A DNA stretch of 64,000 nt from an uncultured Prevotellaceae bacterium. GTDB lineage: Bacteria > Bacteroidota > Bacteroidia > Bacteroidales > Bacteroidaceae. The notes under the pieces were generated by a model that did not search any database, was not told the DNA's origin, and was given only the letters and a program-made list of their open reading frames with translations. Every line of letters starts with the position of its first letter. Positions within the stretch are counted from its first letter, which is position 1. This document shows, piece after piece, positions 36,204-44,853 of the stretch. The stretch is from NCBI GenBank assembly GCA_949295905.1, contig CASFNA010000006.1, forward strand, positions 124,001-188,000, read 5' to 3'. Position numbers and translations under genes: made by a program.

Positions 36204-36292
36204 GCAAGTCGAAAGGCTGTCTTCTGCATTGTGGAAGACGGCCTTTCGGCTTGCTGTATGCGGTATTCCATAAGCAGAAAGACCGTATATCG
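36204..36292. repeat. GACGGCC mini-array G with 21-bp hairpin
   Basis: Arms 36204-36224 (GCAAGTCGAAAGGCTGTCTT...) and 36234-36254 (GAAGACGGCCTTTCGGCTTG...) pair over 21 bp with two G-U type pairs and a 9-nt loop. Two further degenerate units follow. It lies 58 nt after the pantothenate kinase stop and may double as its terminator. Confidence 0.85.
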
Positions 36293-36366
36293 CTTGATGT
36301 CACACGAAATGTTTGATAGTGTTATAAGGCATTTAGAGTCGTTTTGAGTTATTTGCAAGTGTTACA

Positions 36367-36615
36367 AAACGGTCTGATAAGTGACAAAATAGTATTTAAT
36401 GCGAAGGTAAAGATATTTCTTGAATGTGAGGAATATTTAATAATGAAAAAGTATATAAAACATCTTTTTTAACTAAACCCGTAAGATAATCATATATTTT
36501 AATGTTTTTAGTCAAAACACAAACTTGTGGGGCGGATAAAATTTATGCTGTCAGTGATTTGATAACCGTCATTGCAAATTTATTAAAGAACATTTTGTCA
36601 CTTATCAGACCGTTT
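36367..36615. promoter_or_regulatory. Perfect 24-bp inverted repeats flanking a 201-bp segment: candidate invertible regulatory element
   Basis: Arms 36367-36390 and 36592-36615 are exact reverse complements (left arm AAACGGTCTGATAAGTGACA... ). The 201-bp segment between them is AT-rich and contains no gene. Its only -7-like boxes (TAAATTTG at 36582-36575 and TACCTTCG at 36409-36402) read leftwards on the minus strand, away from the gene that starts 7 nt after the right arm. After inversion they would read towards that gene. No recombinase gene is in the window, so inversion is a hypothesis. Confidence 0.5.
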
Positions 36616-36621
36616 AAAATT

Positions 36622-38040
36622 ATGAAAAACAGAGACTTTTTATTGTTATCAGGTTTGTTCCTGTTTGTGCCTTCATATGCACAGACGGGCAGCGTTTTGG
36701 GGCAATCACGGCCAAAAGCTGACGCACCGGTGGTGTCTGTCCCGGTAGAAGGGCTTGTGGGCTTGTCTACCATGGCTTCGGTAGAGCCGACGTATGATTA
36801 TCCCGAAGGCTTGAGTTGCCTTGGCATTCATTCGTCAGAGGAAAAACCTGTATGCAACTATCTTTCACCTAACAGAATCGCGAACGGAGATTGCTTCTTA
36901 TGGGCGCCATTGGGCAAGGACGTAAAGTATTCCGCCAACGTGGCTCAAGGTAATGCTTATGGTTATAACTGGATTCTTCCAGGGACGAATGAGGAAACCG
37001 CCACTACGGCCGACGTGGCTGTTACATACAAAGCCTTGGGGCGTTATCCGTTCCCTACGCTTGAATGCACGAATGCAGATGGAAGCACTGTTTCATACCA
37101 GGCTGAAGGCGAGATACTGGTCAGTGGGAAAGCGGAGATAAGCACGGCCAATTGCCGCAAATGGGGAACTAAGGCCAACGGTGGAACTTATAGGTTGGGA
37201 CACTTTCCTCTAAATGGAGGTGCAGGCTATATAGGGGGCACCAACAGTAGTGGTATGTCAGGTTATGGAAACCTTTTCATGACGGCTCATGGCAATGCGC
37301 ACATTACGGGTGTGAACGTATATTTCGTGTCAAAGCCGGAGAAGTATGAAGATGGCCAGCAACTTTTGTTGCAAGTGTGGTATCCTTCTGAAGATGGTGA
37401 AGGCAATTTGCAACTTGACGCCCTTCCTCTTGAGGCGGATTTCTTGCCTGTGAGTGAAATACGTGAAACTACATCCGATGAATGTCCTGTAAAGAATGCT
37501 GCTATTGGGGAGTTCCGTTTTGAGGAACCTTTGCAGATTTTTGACAAACCGTTGTTCTTTGTCACGGTCACCGGTTTCGGTGAAGACCCGTCGAAGGCTG
37601 ACATAAGGATGCTGACCGAAGTGGACGGACAGGATATACCTCAGGAGCAGGCTACAAACCTGTTGGCCCACAATTCGTTTGTGAATTATAGCGGTATGGG
37701 TTATACGTTGCCGATAAATTATTTCGGAACGCCGCTTGGAGCGTCGTTCATGATTTGTCCGATAGTTGACAACGAAGACGGTGATGCTACCGGCATATCT
37801 TCAACGCAGGCTCAAGGTGAAAGTAAGACATGTGTTTCCGTTCAGGGACGTACATTGACTGTAGAGAACGCCGAAGGTTCTTGCATTACGGTGTTTGATT
37901 TGTGCGGTGCGGTTGTGTCCGAAGCCGGTATGCACGGTGGACAAGCAAGTGCTACGGTGCCGTGTGGTGGAGTGTATTTGGTGAAAGTTACTCTTAATGG
38001 CGGTGGTTCGGATGTATGCAAGGTACATGTTGGCAGGTGA
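36622..38040 (+). CDS. Secreted protein with T9SS type A-like sorting domain
   Basis: 472 residues from ATG 36622; frame extends upstream to 36502 but the start here gives a signal peptide (MKNRDFLLLSGLFLFVPSYA, then QTGS). The body is beta-rich without a domain I recognise: about 60-170 has a PKD-like feel (FLWAPLGKDVKYSANVAQ), and 190-400 contains GHFPLNGGAGYIGGTNSSGM, VNVYFVSKPEKYEDGQQLLL and FVTVTGFGEDPS. The end (ITVFDLCGAVVSEAG ... VPCGGVYLVKVTLNGG) matches the sorting domains of its neighbours. It is preceded by the candidate invertible segment and followed by the RCC1-like gene after 67 nt. Confidence 0.75.
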   Translation: MKNRDFLLLSGLFLFVPSYAQTGSVLGQSRPKADAPVVSVPVEGLVGLSTMASVEPTYDYPEGLSCLGIHSSEEKPVCNYLSPNRIANGDCFLWAPLGKDVKYSANVAQGNAYGYNWILPGTNEETATTADVAVTYKALGRYPFPTLECTNADGSTVSYQAEGEILVSGKAEISTANCRKWGTKANGGTYRLGHFPLNGGAGYIGGTNSSGMSGYGNLFMTAHGNAHITGVNVYFVSKPEKYEDGQQLLLQVWYPSEDGEGNLQLDALPLEADFLPVSEIRETTSDECPVKNAAIGEFRFEEPLQIFDKPLFFVTVTGFGEDPSKADIRMLTEVDGQDIPQEQATNLLAHNSFVNYSGMGYTLPINYFGTPLGASFMICPIVDNEDGDATGISSTQAQGESKTCVSVQGRTLTVENAEGSCITVFDLCGAVVSEAGMHGGQASATVPCGGVYLVKVTLNGGGSDVCKVHVGR

Positions 38041-38107
38041 TAATTACATAAATGTAGGTAAAGGAAATATTTTTTGCATAATATTCATTAACTAAAAAAT
38101 CATTATT

Positions 38108-40321
38108 ATGAGAAAACTTACACAGACATTGTTGGCGGTAGGGTTGTTTGCTCTCCCCATGGCGTCAAACGCACAGGACCATGTGTGGAAATATGTGGAG
38201 ACTGGTGACGCGACGAGTTATGCAATACGTGATGACGGTACACTTTGGAGCTGCGGCTGGAATGAGAAGGGACAGATGGGAGTACCTTCTGTATCAGAGC
38301 GTACTGCAGAATGGCAGATGGTAGGCCAGGATACGGACTGGAAGAAGGTAGTCGGTGGCAAGGCGTATGCCTTTTTTATCAAGGAAGACGGTTCGCTTTG
38401 GGCGGCAGGAACTTCGGAAAGCGGTGTACAGGGAACTGGTGACGGTGTAGACCACAAGGAACTTGTACGGGTAGGCGAGGATAATGATTGGGCGGATATT
38501 TCAGTAAGCCGCTTCTGGGGTTATAGCGCGATTGGTCTTAAGACTGACGGCACGATATGGGGCTGGGGCTCCAATTCCAGCAATCAGCTTGGGCTTGAAG
38601 GTGTTTCTTCCCGTACATTGCCTGAACAGATTGGCACTGATAATGATTGGAAAATGATTACGATGGGTTCCGACCATACCGTTGCATTGAAAAATGACGG
38701 AACAATGTGGGGCTGGGGAAAGAATTACGGCGGCCAGCTCGGAACAGGCGATTTGCAAAGCAAACAGGCACCAGTACAAATCGGAACTGACAACGATTGG
38801 GTTTATGTAAAGGCGATAGACAACCGCACTTATGCCATAAAGGCTGACGGCTCGTTGTGGGCTACGGGAGACAATCAGAACAATTTGCTCGGTTTCAACC
38901 AGGCTGAAGACCAGCTTGTATCCATTTACAGTGAATTTACAAGGGTTACAAGCGTACCTGATGGGGTTATTGCAATATCCGGTTGCGAGTCAACAACGAC
39001 TTTCGCTGTTGGTAAAGACGGTAAGATTACAGAGATTTATGCTTTGGGTAGCAATGTCGATGGTGGACTTGGAGATGGCAACGGAAAACTCTTGACGGCA
39101 ACCTCGTCTTCTGACGAAATGCCTTTCTCCGCTGTACCGGTAAAGCCTCTTTTGCCTGAAGGATTGACTTATTCTATCCTTGCGTCGGGACAAAGCTATT
39201 CACTTGTGCTTACAACAGACGGTAAATTATACGGATGGGGACGCAACAAGGGCGGACAGCTTGGTGACGGTACCGAGTATGAGCAGTTACAGACAAGCTA
39301 TCAGAAGAAGCCTATAGAAATACCTTGTCCTGGTGGTGCAACTCCTGGTGGCGATGATAATGAAGATTTGGTGGTGGTTGACGCTTCAGACATACCGTCG
39401 TCTCTTCGTGATGCCAAGGAGATAAAGCTGACAGGCACGTGGGGAACGGATGAGTTTGCCGACCTAGCCGTTGCCATCGGTACAACCGGTTTTGGTGCAA
39501 CAAACAGCACATTGGTGTCTGTAGACATGAGCGAGGCTCTTATTGAAAGCGGAACAGACCTGTATGTTCAAGGCTCTTTGTCAAAGAACGGTGTATTTGT
39601 GAACTGCAAGGCTTTGGAAACGATTGTTATGCCGGAGGCAAGCGAGGCTGCCAACTTCAGAAGTCTGCAAAACGCTTTCATGAATTGTGAAAAACTGAAA
39701 ACAATCGACCTGCAATATTGTACTGGATTGACAAACCTGAACAGCACCTTCTTGGGATGTACCTCATTGACGGAAATCAACATATCTTCCGCTACCGGCC
39801 TTACAGGTGTAAGCAGCATGCAAAGTTCGTTCGAGGGCTGTACGGCTCTTGCGAAAGTGGTTCTTCCTGCTGAAATTGCTTTTGCCTCGGCTACATTCGG
39901 CAGCTGCACGGCATTGGCAGACATCGACTGGACACGCTATGCCGGAACTGAAGCGCCTATATTCTACATCGATATGTTCGAGGGAATATCAGACCTCAAG
40001 GCCATCACGTTGACAGTAGACAAGAGCGTTTACGATCTCTTCGCCGCAAATGAAAACTGGAGTAAGCTTACATTGAAGGCTTATGACGCTACAGGTATTG
40101 GCTCTGTTGAGGCGGACAATTCTGTTACATTCGACGGAAATGCCATATATGCTGCACAGCCTGTAAGTGGTGTCTGCATTTATTCAATTTCCGGTGCGCT
40201 TGTAAGGAGCTGTGGCGAACTTGCAGGAAGCCTTAGCCTCACGGACATTCCTGCCGGAGTTTACGTACTGGTTTACAATCAGGATGGGCAGAAACATTCT
40301 ATGAAGATAATGAAGAGATAA
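38108..40321 (+). CDS. RCC1-repeat and leucine-rich-repeat surface protein with T9SS sorting domain
   Basis: 737 residues. The signal peptide MRKLTQTLLAVGLFALPMAS is followed by NAQ. Residues about 25-410 hold RCC1-type propeller repeats (for example LWSCGWNEKGQMGVPSVSER, TIWGWGSNSSNQLGL and GTMWGWGKNYGGQLGTGDLQ). An acidic linker (GGDDNEDLVVVDA) leads to an LRR_5-like section (about 430-645: FVNCKALETIVMPEASEA and FLGCTSLTEINISSATGL). The last 75 residues (VCIYSISGALVRSCGE ... IPAGVYVLVYNQDGQKHSMK) look like a type A sorting domain. The combination is uncommon. It is likely a surface adhesin or scaffold, probably co-transcribed with the preceding gene. Confidence 0.82.
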   Translation: MRKLTQTLLAVGLFALPMASNAQDHVWKYVETGDATSYAIRDDGTLWSCGWNEKGQMGVPSVSERTAEWQMVGQDTDWKKVVGGKAYAFFIKEDGSLWAAGTSESGVQGTGDGVDHKELVRVGEDNDWADISVSRFWGYSAIGLKTDGTIWGWGSNSSNQLGLEGVSSRTLPEQIGTDNDWKMITMGSDHTVALKNDGTMWGWGKNYGGQLGTGDLQSKQAPVQIGTDNDWVYVKAIDNRTYAIKADGSLWATGDNQNNLLGFNQAEDQLVSIYSEFTRVTSVPDGVIAISGCESTTTFAVGKDGKITEIYALGSNVDGGLGDGNGKLLTATSSSDEMPFSAVPVKPLLPEGLTYSILASGQSYSLVLTTDGKLYGWGRNKGGQLGDGTEYEQLQTSYQKKPIEIPCPGGATPGGDDNEDLVVVDASDIPSSLRDAKEIKLTGTWGTDEFADLAVAIGTTGFGATNSTLVSVDMSEALIESGTDLYVQGSLSKNGVFVNCKALETIVMPEASEAANFRSLQNAFMNCEKLKTIDLQYCTGLTNLNSTFLGCTSLTEINISSATGLTGVSSMQSSFEGCTALAKVVLPAEIAFASATFGSCTALADIDWTRYAGTEAPIFYIDMFEGISDLKAITLTVDKSVYDLFAANENWSKLTLKAYDATGIGSVEADNSVTFDGNAIYAAQPVSGVCIYSISGALVRSCGELAGSLSLTDIPAGVYVLVYNQDGQKHSMKIMKR

Positions 40322-40345
40322 GCTTCAGGGCTTTGACTGACATAT

Positions 40346-40382
40346 AAAAATCCGCCACAAGGCAAACTTGTGGCGGATTTTT
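40346..40382. terminator. Bidirectional terminator between the RCC1 gene and uvrA
   Basis: A 16-bp perfect stem AAAAATCCGCCACAAG / CTTGTGGCGGATTTTT (40346-40361, 40367-40382) with loop gcaaa. A- and T-tracts lie on the two sides, serving both convergent genes. Confidence 0.92.
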
Positions 40383-40405
40383 GTATGCTAATAGTTATGG
40401 TTCTC

Positions 40406-43228
40406 TCATGCTTCCAGTTCCTTTTTAAGAAACATCGGGGTGAAGCCCTTGTCGCTCATGGCAACCTCTTCAGGTGTTCCGGTAGACAGGACGAGCCCTC
40501 CTCCGCGTCCACCTTCAGGTCCCATATCGATTATGTGGTCGGCAAGTTTGATTACGTCAAGGTTGTGTTCGATTATTATTACCGTGTTGCCGCGGTCAAC
40601 AAGCTTCTGCAATACGTTCATCAGTATGCGTATGTCCTCGAAGTGCAGGCCTGTTGTAGGCTCGTCGAGTATGTACATGGTCTTACCCGTGTCGCGTTTG
40701 CTTAGTTCGGTCGCCAGTTTTACGCGCTGGCTTTCGCCGCCGCTAAGAGTGGTCGAGGGTTGTCCCAGCTTGATGTAGCCCAGTCCGACATCCTGTATTG
40801 TCTTGATTTTGCGCAGAATGTCGGGCACATTCTCAAAGAATTCAACAGCCTGGTTGATTGTCATGTCGAGCACGTCGGCTATGCTTTTTCCTTTATAACG
40901 CACTTCCAGTGTCTCACGGTTGTATCGCTTGCCGTGGCACGCTTCGCAAGGCACCATAATGTCAGGCAGGAAACGCATTTCTATTGTCTTGTATCCGTTG
41001 CCGCCGCAGGTTTCACAACGTCCGCCCTTTACGTTGAACGAGAAGCGTCCAGGTTTATAACCTCGGATTTTAGCTTCGGGCAGGTTGACGAACAGCGAGC
41101 GTATGTCGCTGAACACTCCGGTGTAAGTCGCAGGATTGGAGCGCGGCGTACGCCCGAGCGGACTTTGGTCAACATTTACCACCTTGTCAATGTATTCCAG
41201 ACCTTCGATTGAGTCATACGGCATGGGTTCTTTCAAAGAGCGGTAGAAGTGGCGGCTTAATATGGGCTGGAGGGTCTCGTTTATCAAGGTGGATTTGCCC
41301 GAACCGCTGACACCCGTCACCACGATGAGTTTGCCGAGAGGGAACTCCACGTCTACATTTTTCAGGTTGTTGCCCCGTGCTCCGTGCAGCACAATGCTCT
41401 TACCGTTGCCCTCGCGTCGTTTGGACGGCACTTCTATCTTCATCTCGCCGTTGAGGTATTGAGCCGTTACGGTGTGCGTCTTGAGCATTTCCTGCGGTGT
41501 GCCTTGGAACACCACTTCGCCGCCGCGCCGTCCGGCCTTGGGGCCTATGTCTACGATGTAGTCGGCGTTGAGCATCATGTCCTTGTCATGTTCTACTACG
41601 ATGACGGTATTGCCCAGGTCTCGCAGTTCTTTCAACGATTTTATGAGCCTGTCGTTGTCGCGTTGGTGCAGGCCGATGCTCGGCTCGTCGAGTATGTAGA
41701 GCACGTTGACAAGCTGCGACCCTATTTGCGTGGCGAGGCGTATTCGCTGGCTTTCGCCGCCCGAAAGCGTTGCCGACTGGCGGTTTAGCGAGAGGTAGTC
41801 GAGGCCGACTTCAAGCATGAAATTGATGCGTGTCACAATCTCTTTTATTATTTCGTCGGCAATGCGGCGTTGCCTCTCCGTTAGATGTGCCTGCGCTTCG
41901 GTCAGCCATGATTTCAGTTCGGCAATGTCCATCGAGGCAACCTCCGATATGTTCTTGTTCCAAATGCGGTATGACAGCGATTCGCGGTTGAGGCGTTGGC
42001 CGTTGCATTCAGGGCATCGGCACACACTTTGGAACTGGTCCGCCCATTTCTGTCCGCTTGCGCTGTCGTCGTTCTCTATGACGCTTTGCAGGTATTTCAC
42101 AACGCCGTCGAATTCAACGAAATAGTCGCTCGACGTGTGTACCAGTTCTTTTCTTATTCGCACATTCTCCATCGAGCCGTACATTATTTCGTTCATCGCC
42201 TCTTCCGGGATGTCGCTTACGGGCGTGTCGAGTGTGCATTCGTATTTCTCGAGTAAGGCTTCGATTTGCCAGAATATCATTTGGTTCTTGTATTTCCCAA
42301 GGGGAGCTACAGCTCCTTTGCGTATGGACAGTGACGTGTCGGGCATTACTTTGTCAAGGTCTATCTGGTTGACGTAGCCCAAGCCCTTGCACATCGGGCA
42401 CGCGCCTTCGGGCGAGTTGAACGAGAACTTGTTGGGTGCAGGGTCGCCGTACGACATGCCCGTTGTGGGACACATCAGCCTTTTGCTGTAATATTTTGCC
42501 TCGCCGGAGTCTTTCTCCATTATCATCAGCAGTCCGTCGCCCTGCTTCATGGCCGTGGCCACGCTCTTTTTCAGCCGTTCGTCGTCCTTGTCCTGCACGC
42601 GCAGCTTGTCTATTACCACTTCTATATTGTGGTTTTTGTAACGGTCCACCTTCATTCCCCGCGTTATTTCCTTCAGCTCCCCGTCAACGCGGATGTACAG
42701 ATAGCCCTTGCGCCGCATGCTCTCGAACAGTTCGCGGTAGTGACCCTTGCGGTTGCGCACCAGCGGAGCGAGTATGAATATAGGGCGGCCGCTGTACCGT
42801 TCGTGTATCATGCGCAGCACGTCTTCCTCGGTGTACTTCACCATTTCCTCGCCCGTGGCGTAGCTGTAGGCTATTCCGGCGCGAGCGTAGAGCAGGCGGA
42901 GGTAGTCGTATATCTCGGTGGTTGTGCCCACGGTGGAGCGCGGATTCTTGTTTGTAGTCTTTTGTTCGATGCTGATTACGGGGCTAAGTCCCGTAATTTT
43001 GTCAACGTCAGGACGCTCCATGCCGCCGAGGAAGTTGCGCGCGTAGGCCGAAAATGTTTCTATATAGCGTCGTTGTCCCTCGGCGTATATGGTGTCGAAG
43101 GCCAGCGACGACTTGCCCGAACCGCTAAGCCCGGTTATCACGGTGAGGCTGCCGCGCGGTATTTCGATGTCTATGTTCTTGAGGTTGTGCACGCGCGCAC
43201 CCCATACGTTTATCTTGTTTTCAGACAT
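40406..43228 (-). CDS. uvrA: Excinuclease ABC subunit A
   Basis: 940 residues, full length. It is the DNA-damage recognition ATPase of nucleotide excision repair. Two ABC modules are visible: Walker [17 protein letters not shown] (about 31-46) and [17 protein letters not shown] (about 645-660), with signature loops [20 protein letters not shown] and [18 protein letters not shown]. The second zinc module CETCGGNGY ... [10 protein letters not shown] has four cysteines. In the first zinc region ([11 protein letters not shown] ... CPMCKGLG) one cysteine of the usual CxxC is replaced by Thr. It is flanked by T9SS cargo genes but functionally independent of them. Confidence 0.97.
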   Translation of the reverse strand: MSENKINVWGARVHNLKNIDIEIPRGSLTVITGLSGSGKSSLAFDTIYAEGQRRYIETFSAYARNFLGGMERPDVDKITGLSPVISIEQKTTNKNPRSTVGTTTEIYDYLRLLYARAGIAYSYATGEEMVKYTEEDVLRMIHERYSGRPIFILAPLVRNRKGHYRELFESMRRKGYLYIRVDGELKEITRGMKVDRYKNHNIEVVIDKLRVQDKDDERLKKSVATAMKQGDGLLMIMEKDSGEAKYYSKRLMCPTTGMSYGDPAPNKFSFNSPEGACPMCKGLGYVNQIDLDKVMPDTSLSIRKGAVAPLGKYKNQMIFWQIEALLEKYECTLDTPVSDIPEEAMNEIMYGSMENVRIRKELVHTSSDYFVEFDGVVKYLQSVIENDDSASGQKWADQFQSVCRCPECNGQRLNRESLSYRIWNKNISEVASMDIAELKSWLTEAQAHLTERQRRIADEIIKEIVTRINFMLEVGLDYLSLNRQSATLSGGESQRIRLATQIGSQLVNVLYILDEPSIGLHQRDNDRLIKSLKELRDLGNTVIVVEHDKDMMLNADYIVDIGPKAGRRGGEVVFQGTPQEMLKTHTVTAQYLNGEMKIEVPSKRREGNGKSIVLHGARGNNLKNVDVEFPLGKLIVVTGVSGSGKSTLINETLQPILSRHFYRSLKEPMPYDSIEGLEYIDKVVNVDQSPLGRTPRSNPATYTGVFSDIRSLFVNLPEAKIRGYKPGRFSFNVKGGRCETCGGNGYKTIEMRFLPDIMVPCEACHGKRYNRETLEVRYKGKSIADVLDMTINQAVEFFENVPDILRKIKTIQDVGLGYIKLGQPSTTLSGGESQRVKLATELSKRDTGKTMYILDEPTTGLHFEDIRILMNVLQKLVDRGNTVIIIEHNLDVIKLADHIIDMGPEGGRGGGLVLSTGTPEEVAMSDKGFTPMFLKKELEA

Positions 43229-43256
43229 ATCTTTAATTAATTATATGGAAAATGAA

Positions 43257-43319
43257 AAGTGAAAAGTGATGTGTCCCGATGCTTTTGCAATTAAAATCTT
43301 CATGCTTCACCTTTCACTT
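43257..43319. repeat. Short inverted repeat between uvrA and the gliding-domain gene
   Basis: AAGTGAAAAGTGA (43257-43269) and TCACCTTTCACTT (43307-43319) pair over 13 bp with one G-U pair. It is another AT-rich intergenic element, similar in style to those at 6.4 and 49.6 kb. Confidence 0.45.
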
Positions 43320-43325
43320 AATACG

Positions 43326-44051
43326 TTATTCAGCCACGCCGCCGGTGCTTTCCGTGTATCCGCGCAGCAGGTTGACATCGCGCTTTATGTTGTATTCCTT
43401 GCCGTCGGCGCCTTTGGCTTTCACCAGTACGAAGTAAACGCCCTGTGCCACGTCCTTTCCGCCCACGGTGCCGTCCCATCCTCCGGCCGGGTCGTCCCAT
43501 TCATACAGCTTTTTGCCCCAGCGGTTGAAGATTGTGGCGTGGAACTCAACGATTGACTGATAGTCGCTCTTCGCTTTGTACACGTCGTTGATGCCGTCCC
43601 CGTTTGGCGAGAAGGCGTTGGGCATTTCGAGGCGGCTTTCGCTCACGGTGACGCGCAGCGGCCCGCGGTCGGCCCAGTATTCCTGCGTGTAGGCTACGGT
43701 GTCGGTACCGTTGATGAATGTGGCGTAAAGCTCTATCAGGTGTGTGCCGGCTTCGTTGAACGTGTAGTCGGTGTCCTGCTCGTAGCGTATCAGGTATGGC
43801 TCGGCTTCTCCTTGCAGTGTGAAGCGCCATTCGTAGCTGGCCGTATAGCCGCCCACGTTTTCAGGGTTCGCCTCGAAGCGTCCTGGCAGAGGAGCGTTGC
43901 CGGAGTAGTCCTCGTTTTCTTCTTCGCCGTTTTCTGTGGTGTAAGTTGCGGTCGGATTGATTGTCGGCAGTTCGTCGTATTGTTGCGCCGTAGCTTTTCC
44001 GCCGCCCAGTTGCAGCGCGGCGGCAAGTGCAAGAATCAAAGTTGTCCTCAT
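43326..44051 (-). CDS. Exported protein with CHU_C / T9SS type B sorting domain
   Basis: 241 residues from ATG 44051, which begins a signal peptide (MRTTLILALAAALQLGGGKA, then TAQQ); frame further upstream overlaps the promoter. An N-terminal domain about 45-150 (YTASYEWRFTLQGEAEPYLI, a PKD-like sandwich) leads to the gliding-motility C-terminal domain (MPNAFSPNGDGINDVYKAKS, then IFNRWGKKLYEWDDPAGGWD and GVYFVLVKAKG). Type B sorting domains send proteins through T9SS. In Prevotella such proteins are secreted or cell-attached. Small for this family. Promoter box at 44073-44080. Confidence 0.85.
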   Translation of the reverse strand: MRTTLILALAAALQLGGGKATAQQYDELPTINPTATYTTENGEEENEDYSGNAPLPGRFEANPENVGGYTASYEWRFTLQGEAEPYLIRYEQDTDYTFNEAGTHLIELYATFINGTDTVAYTQEYWADRGPLRVTVSESRLEMPNAFSPNGDGINDVYKAKSDYQSIVEFHATIFNRWGKKLYEWDDPAGGWDGTVGGKDVAQGVYFVLVKAKGADGKEYNIKRDVNLLRGYTESTGGVAE

Positions 44052-44072
44052 TTGCAAATATGAATATTTTTG

Positions 44073-44080
44073 CAAAATTA
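44073..44080 (-). promoter_or_regulatory. -7 box of the CHU_C-domain gene
   Basis: The minus strand reads TAATTTTG, 22 nt upstream of the start codon, with a partial TTG 19 nt further upstream. Confidence 0.5.
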
Positions 44081-44477
44081 AGCATTTAAGTTGACTTGAC
44101 AATTCTTTTTTGTCATAATTATAAATTATGTCATGGCCTGCATGTCCATGCTATGTGGCTTTGTGCACGCTTGTCATTGTTCTCGGCTGGTGGCGCAAGT
44201 ATGCGCGGTGAGGCGATGACGTTTGTAATTACATTCTGATGTTTTGCTTACATGTTGATTTTCGTTGGCGCTGTAGAAGGCCGTTGTCCTGTAAGAATTG
44301 TACTTTTGACGGAAATACGGCGCGGAAATGTGTGCAATGTCAAGTTGTTGGTGCACAACGTGTTACGTGTGTGCGCGCTTTTGTGTGCAATGGTGGGAGC
44401 TCTTTTTGCGGTGAAAAAGGCTGGAACTGACGGCAAAAGGTGCTTGGTTGGCCGCTTGAATGCGGCTTCGGCCGTTG

Positions 44478-44535
44478 CCGTAGACCGTGTTTCGCATTGC
44501 AAAAGACGGTCTTTTGCGTCTCGGTTTGCGGTATA
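44478..44535. repeat. GACGGCC mini-array H (3 units)
   Basis: Units gccgtagaccgtgtttcg, cattgcaaaagacggtcttt and cgtctcggtttgcggtataa. It is part of an 802-nt gap (44052-44853) in which no gene, tRNA or other element was recognised apart from this array and the promoters of the flanking genes. Confidence 0.7.
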
Positions 44536-44816
44536 ATGGAGCGTGACGGCATACCGGCAGGCATTAAAAAGGGGTGTTTTGCGCGTACCGCGGCTCTATT
44601 TCAACCGGACAGGCGTACATTTTCCGTTTGACATTTTGTAAGGTCGATGGGGCCGAACGGTGGAAAAGTGGAATGCAGTGGGACTCCATTCCTCGTGAAA
44701 GCTGATGCGCGTCATGCCATATTTCATTCAGCCTGCTGCCGTGCCATGATTGATTTCTCACGCCAATAAAAGCAAAAACAATTTTGCATTCATTTCGCTT
44801 AACCGAAATTTTACAC

Positions 44817-44824
44817 TATCTTTG
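44817..44824 (+). promoter_or_regulatory. -7 box of the LysM-protein gene
   Basis: TATCTTTG, with TTTC 20 nt upstream (44793-44796). 30 nt before the start codon. Confidence 0.6.
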
Positions 44825-44853
44825 CAGTCGGTAAGTCGAAACATTTAAAGGAC

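Noticed and set aside
36502-36621. N-terminal extension of the secreted protein starting at 36502
   Set aside because: The extension lacks a signal peptide and spans one arm of the inverted repeat. The ATG at 36622 begins a proper signal peptide.
44052-44853. Several 60-95 codon frames in the gap upstream of the LysM gene
   Set aside because: They overlap each other on both strands, contain repeat array H, and lack promoters or start contexts. No gene is supported.
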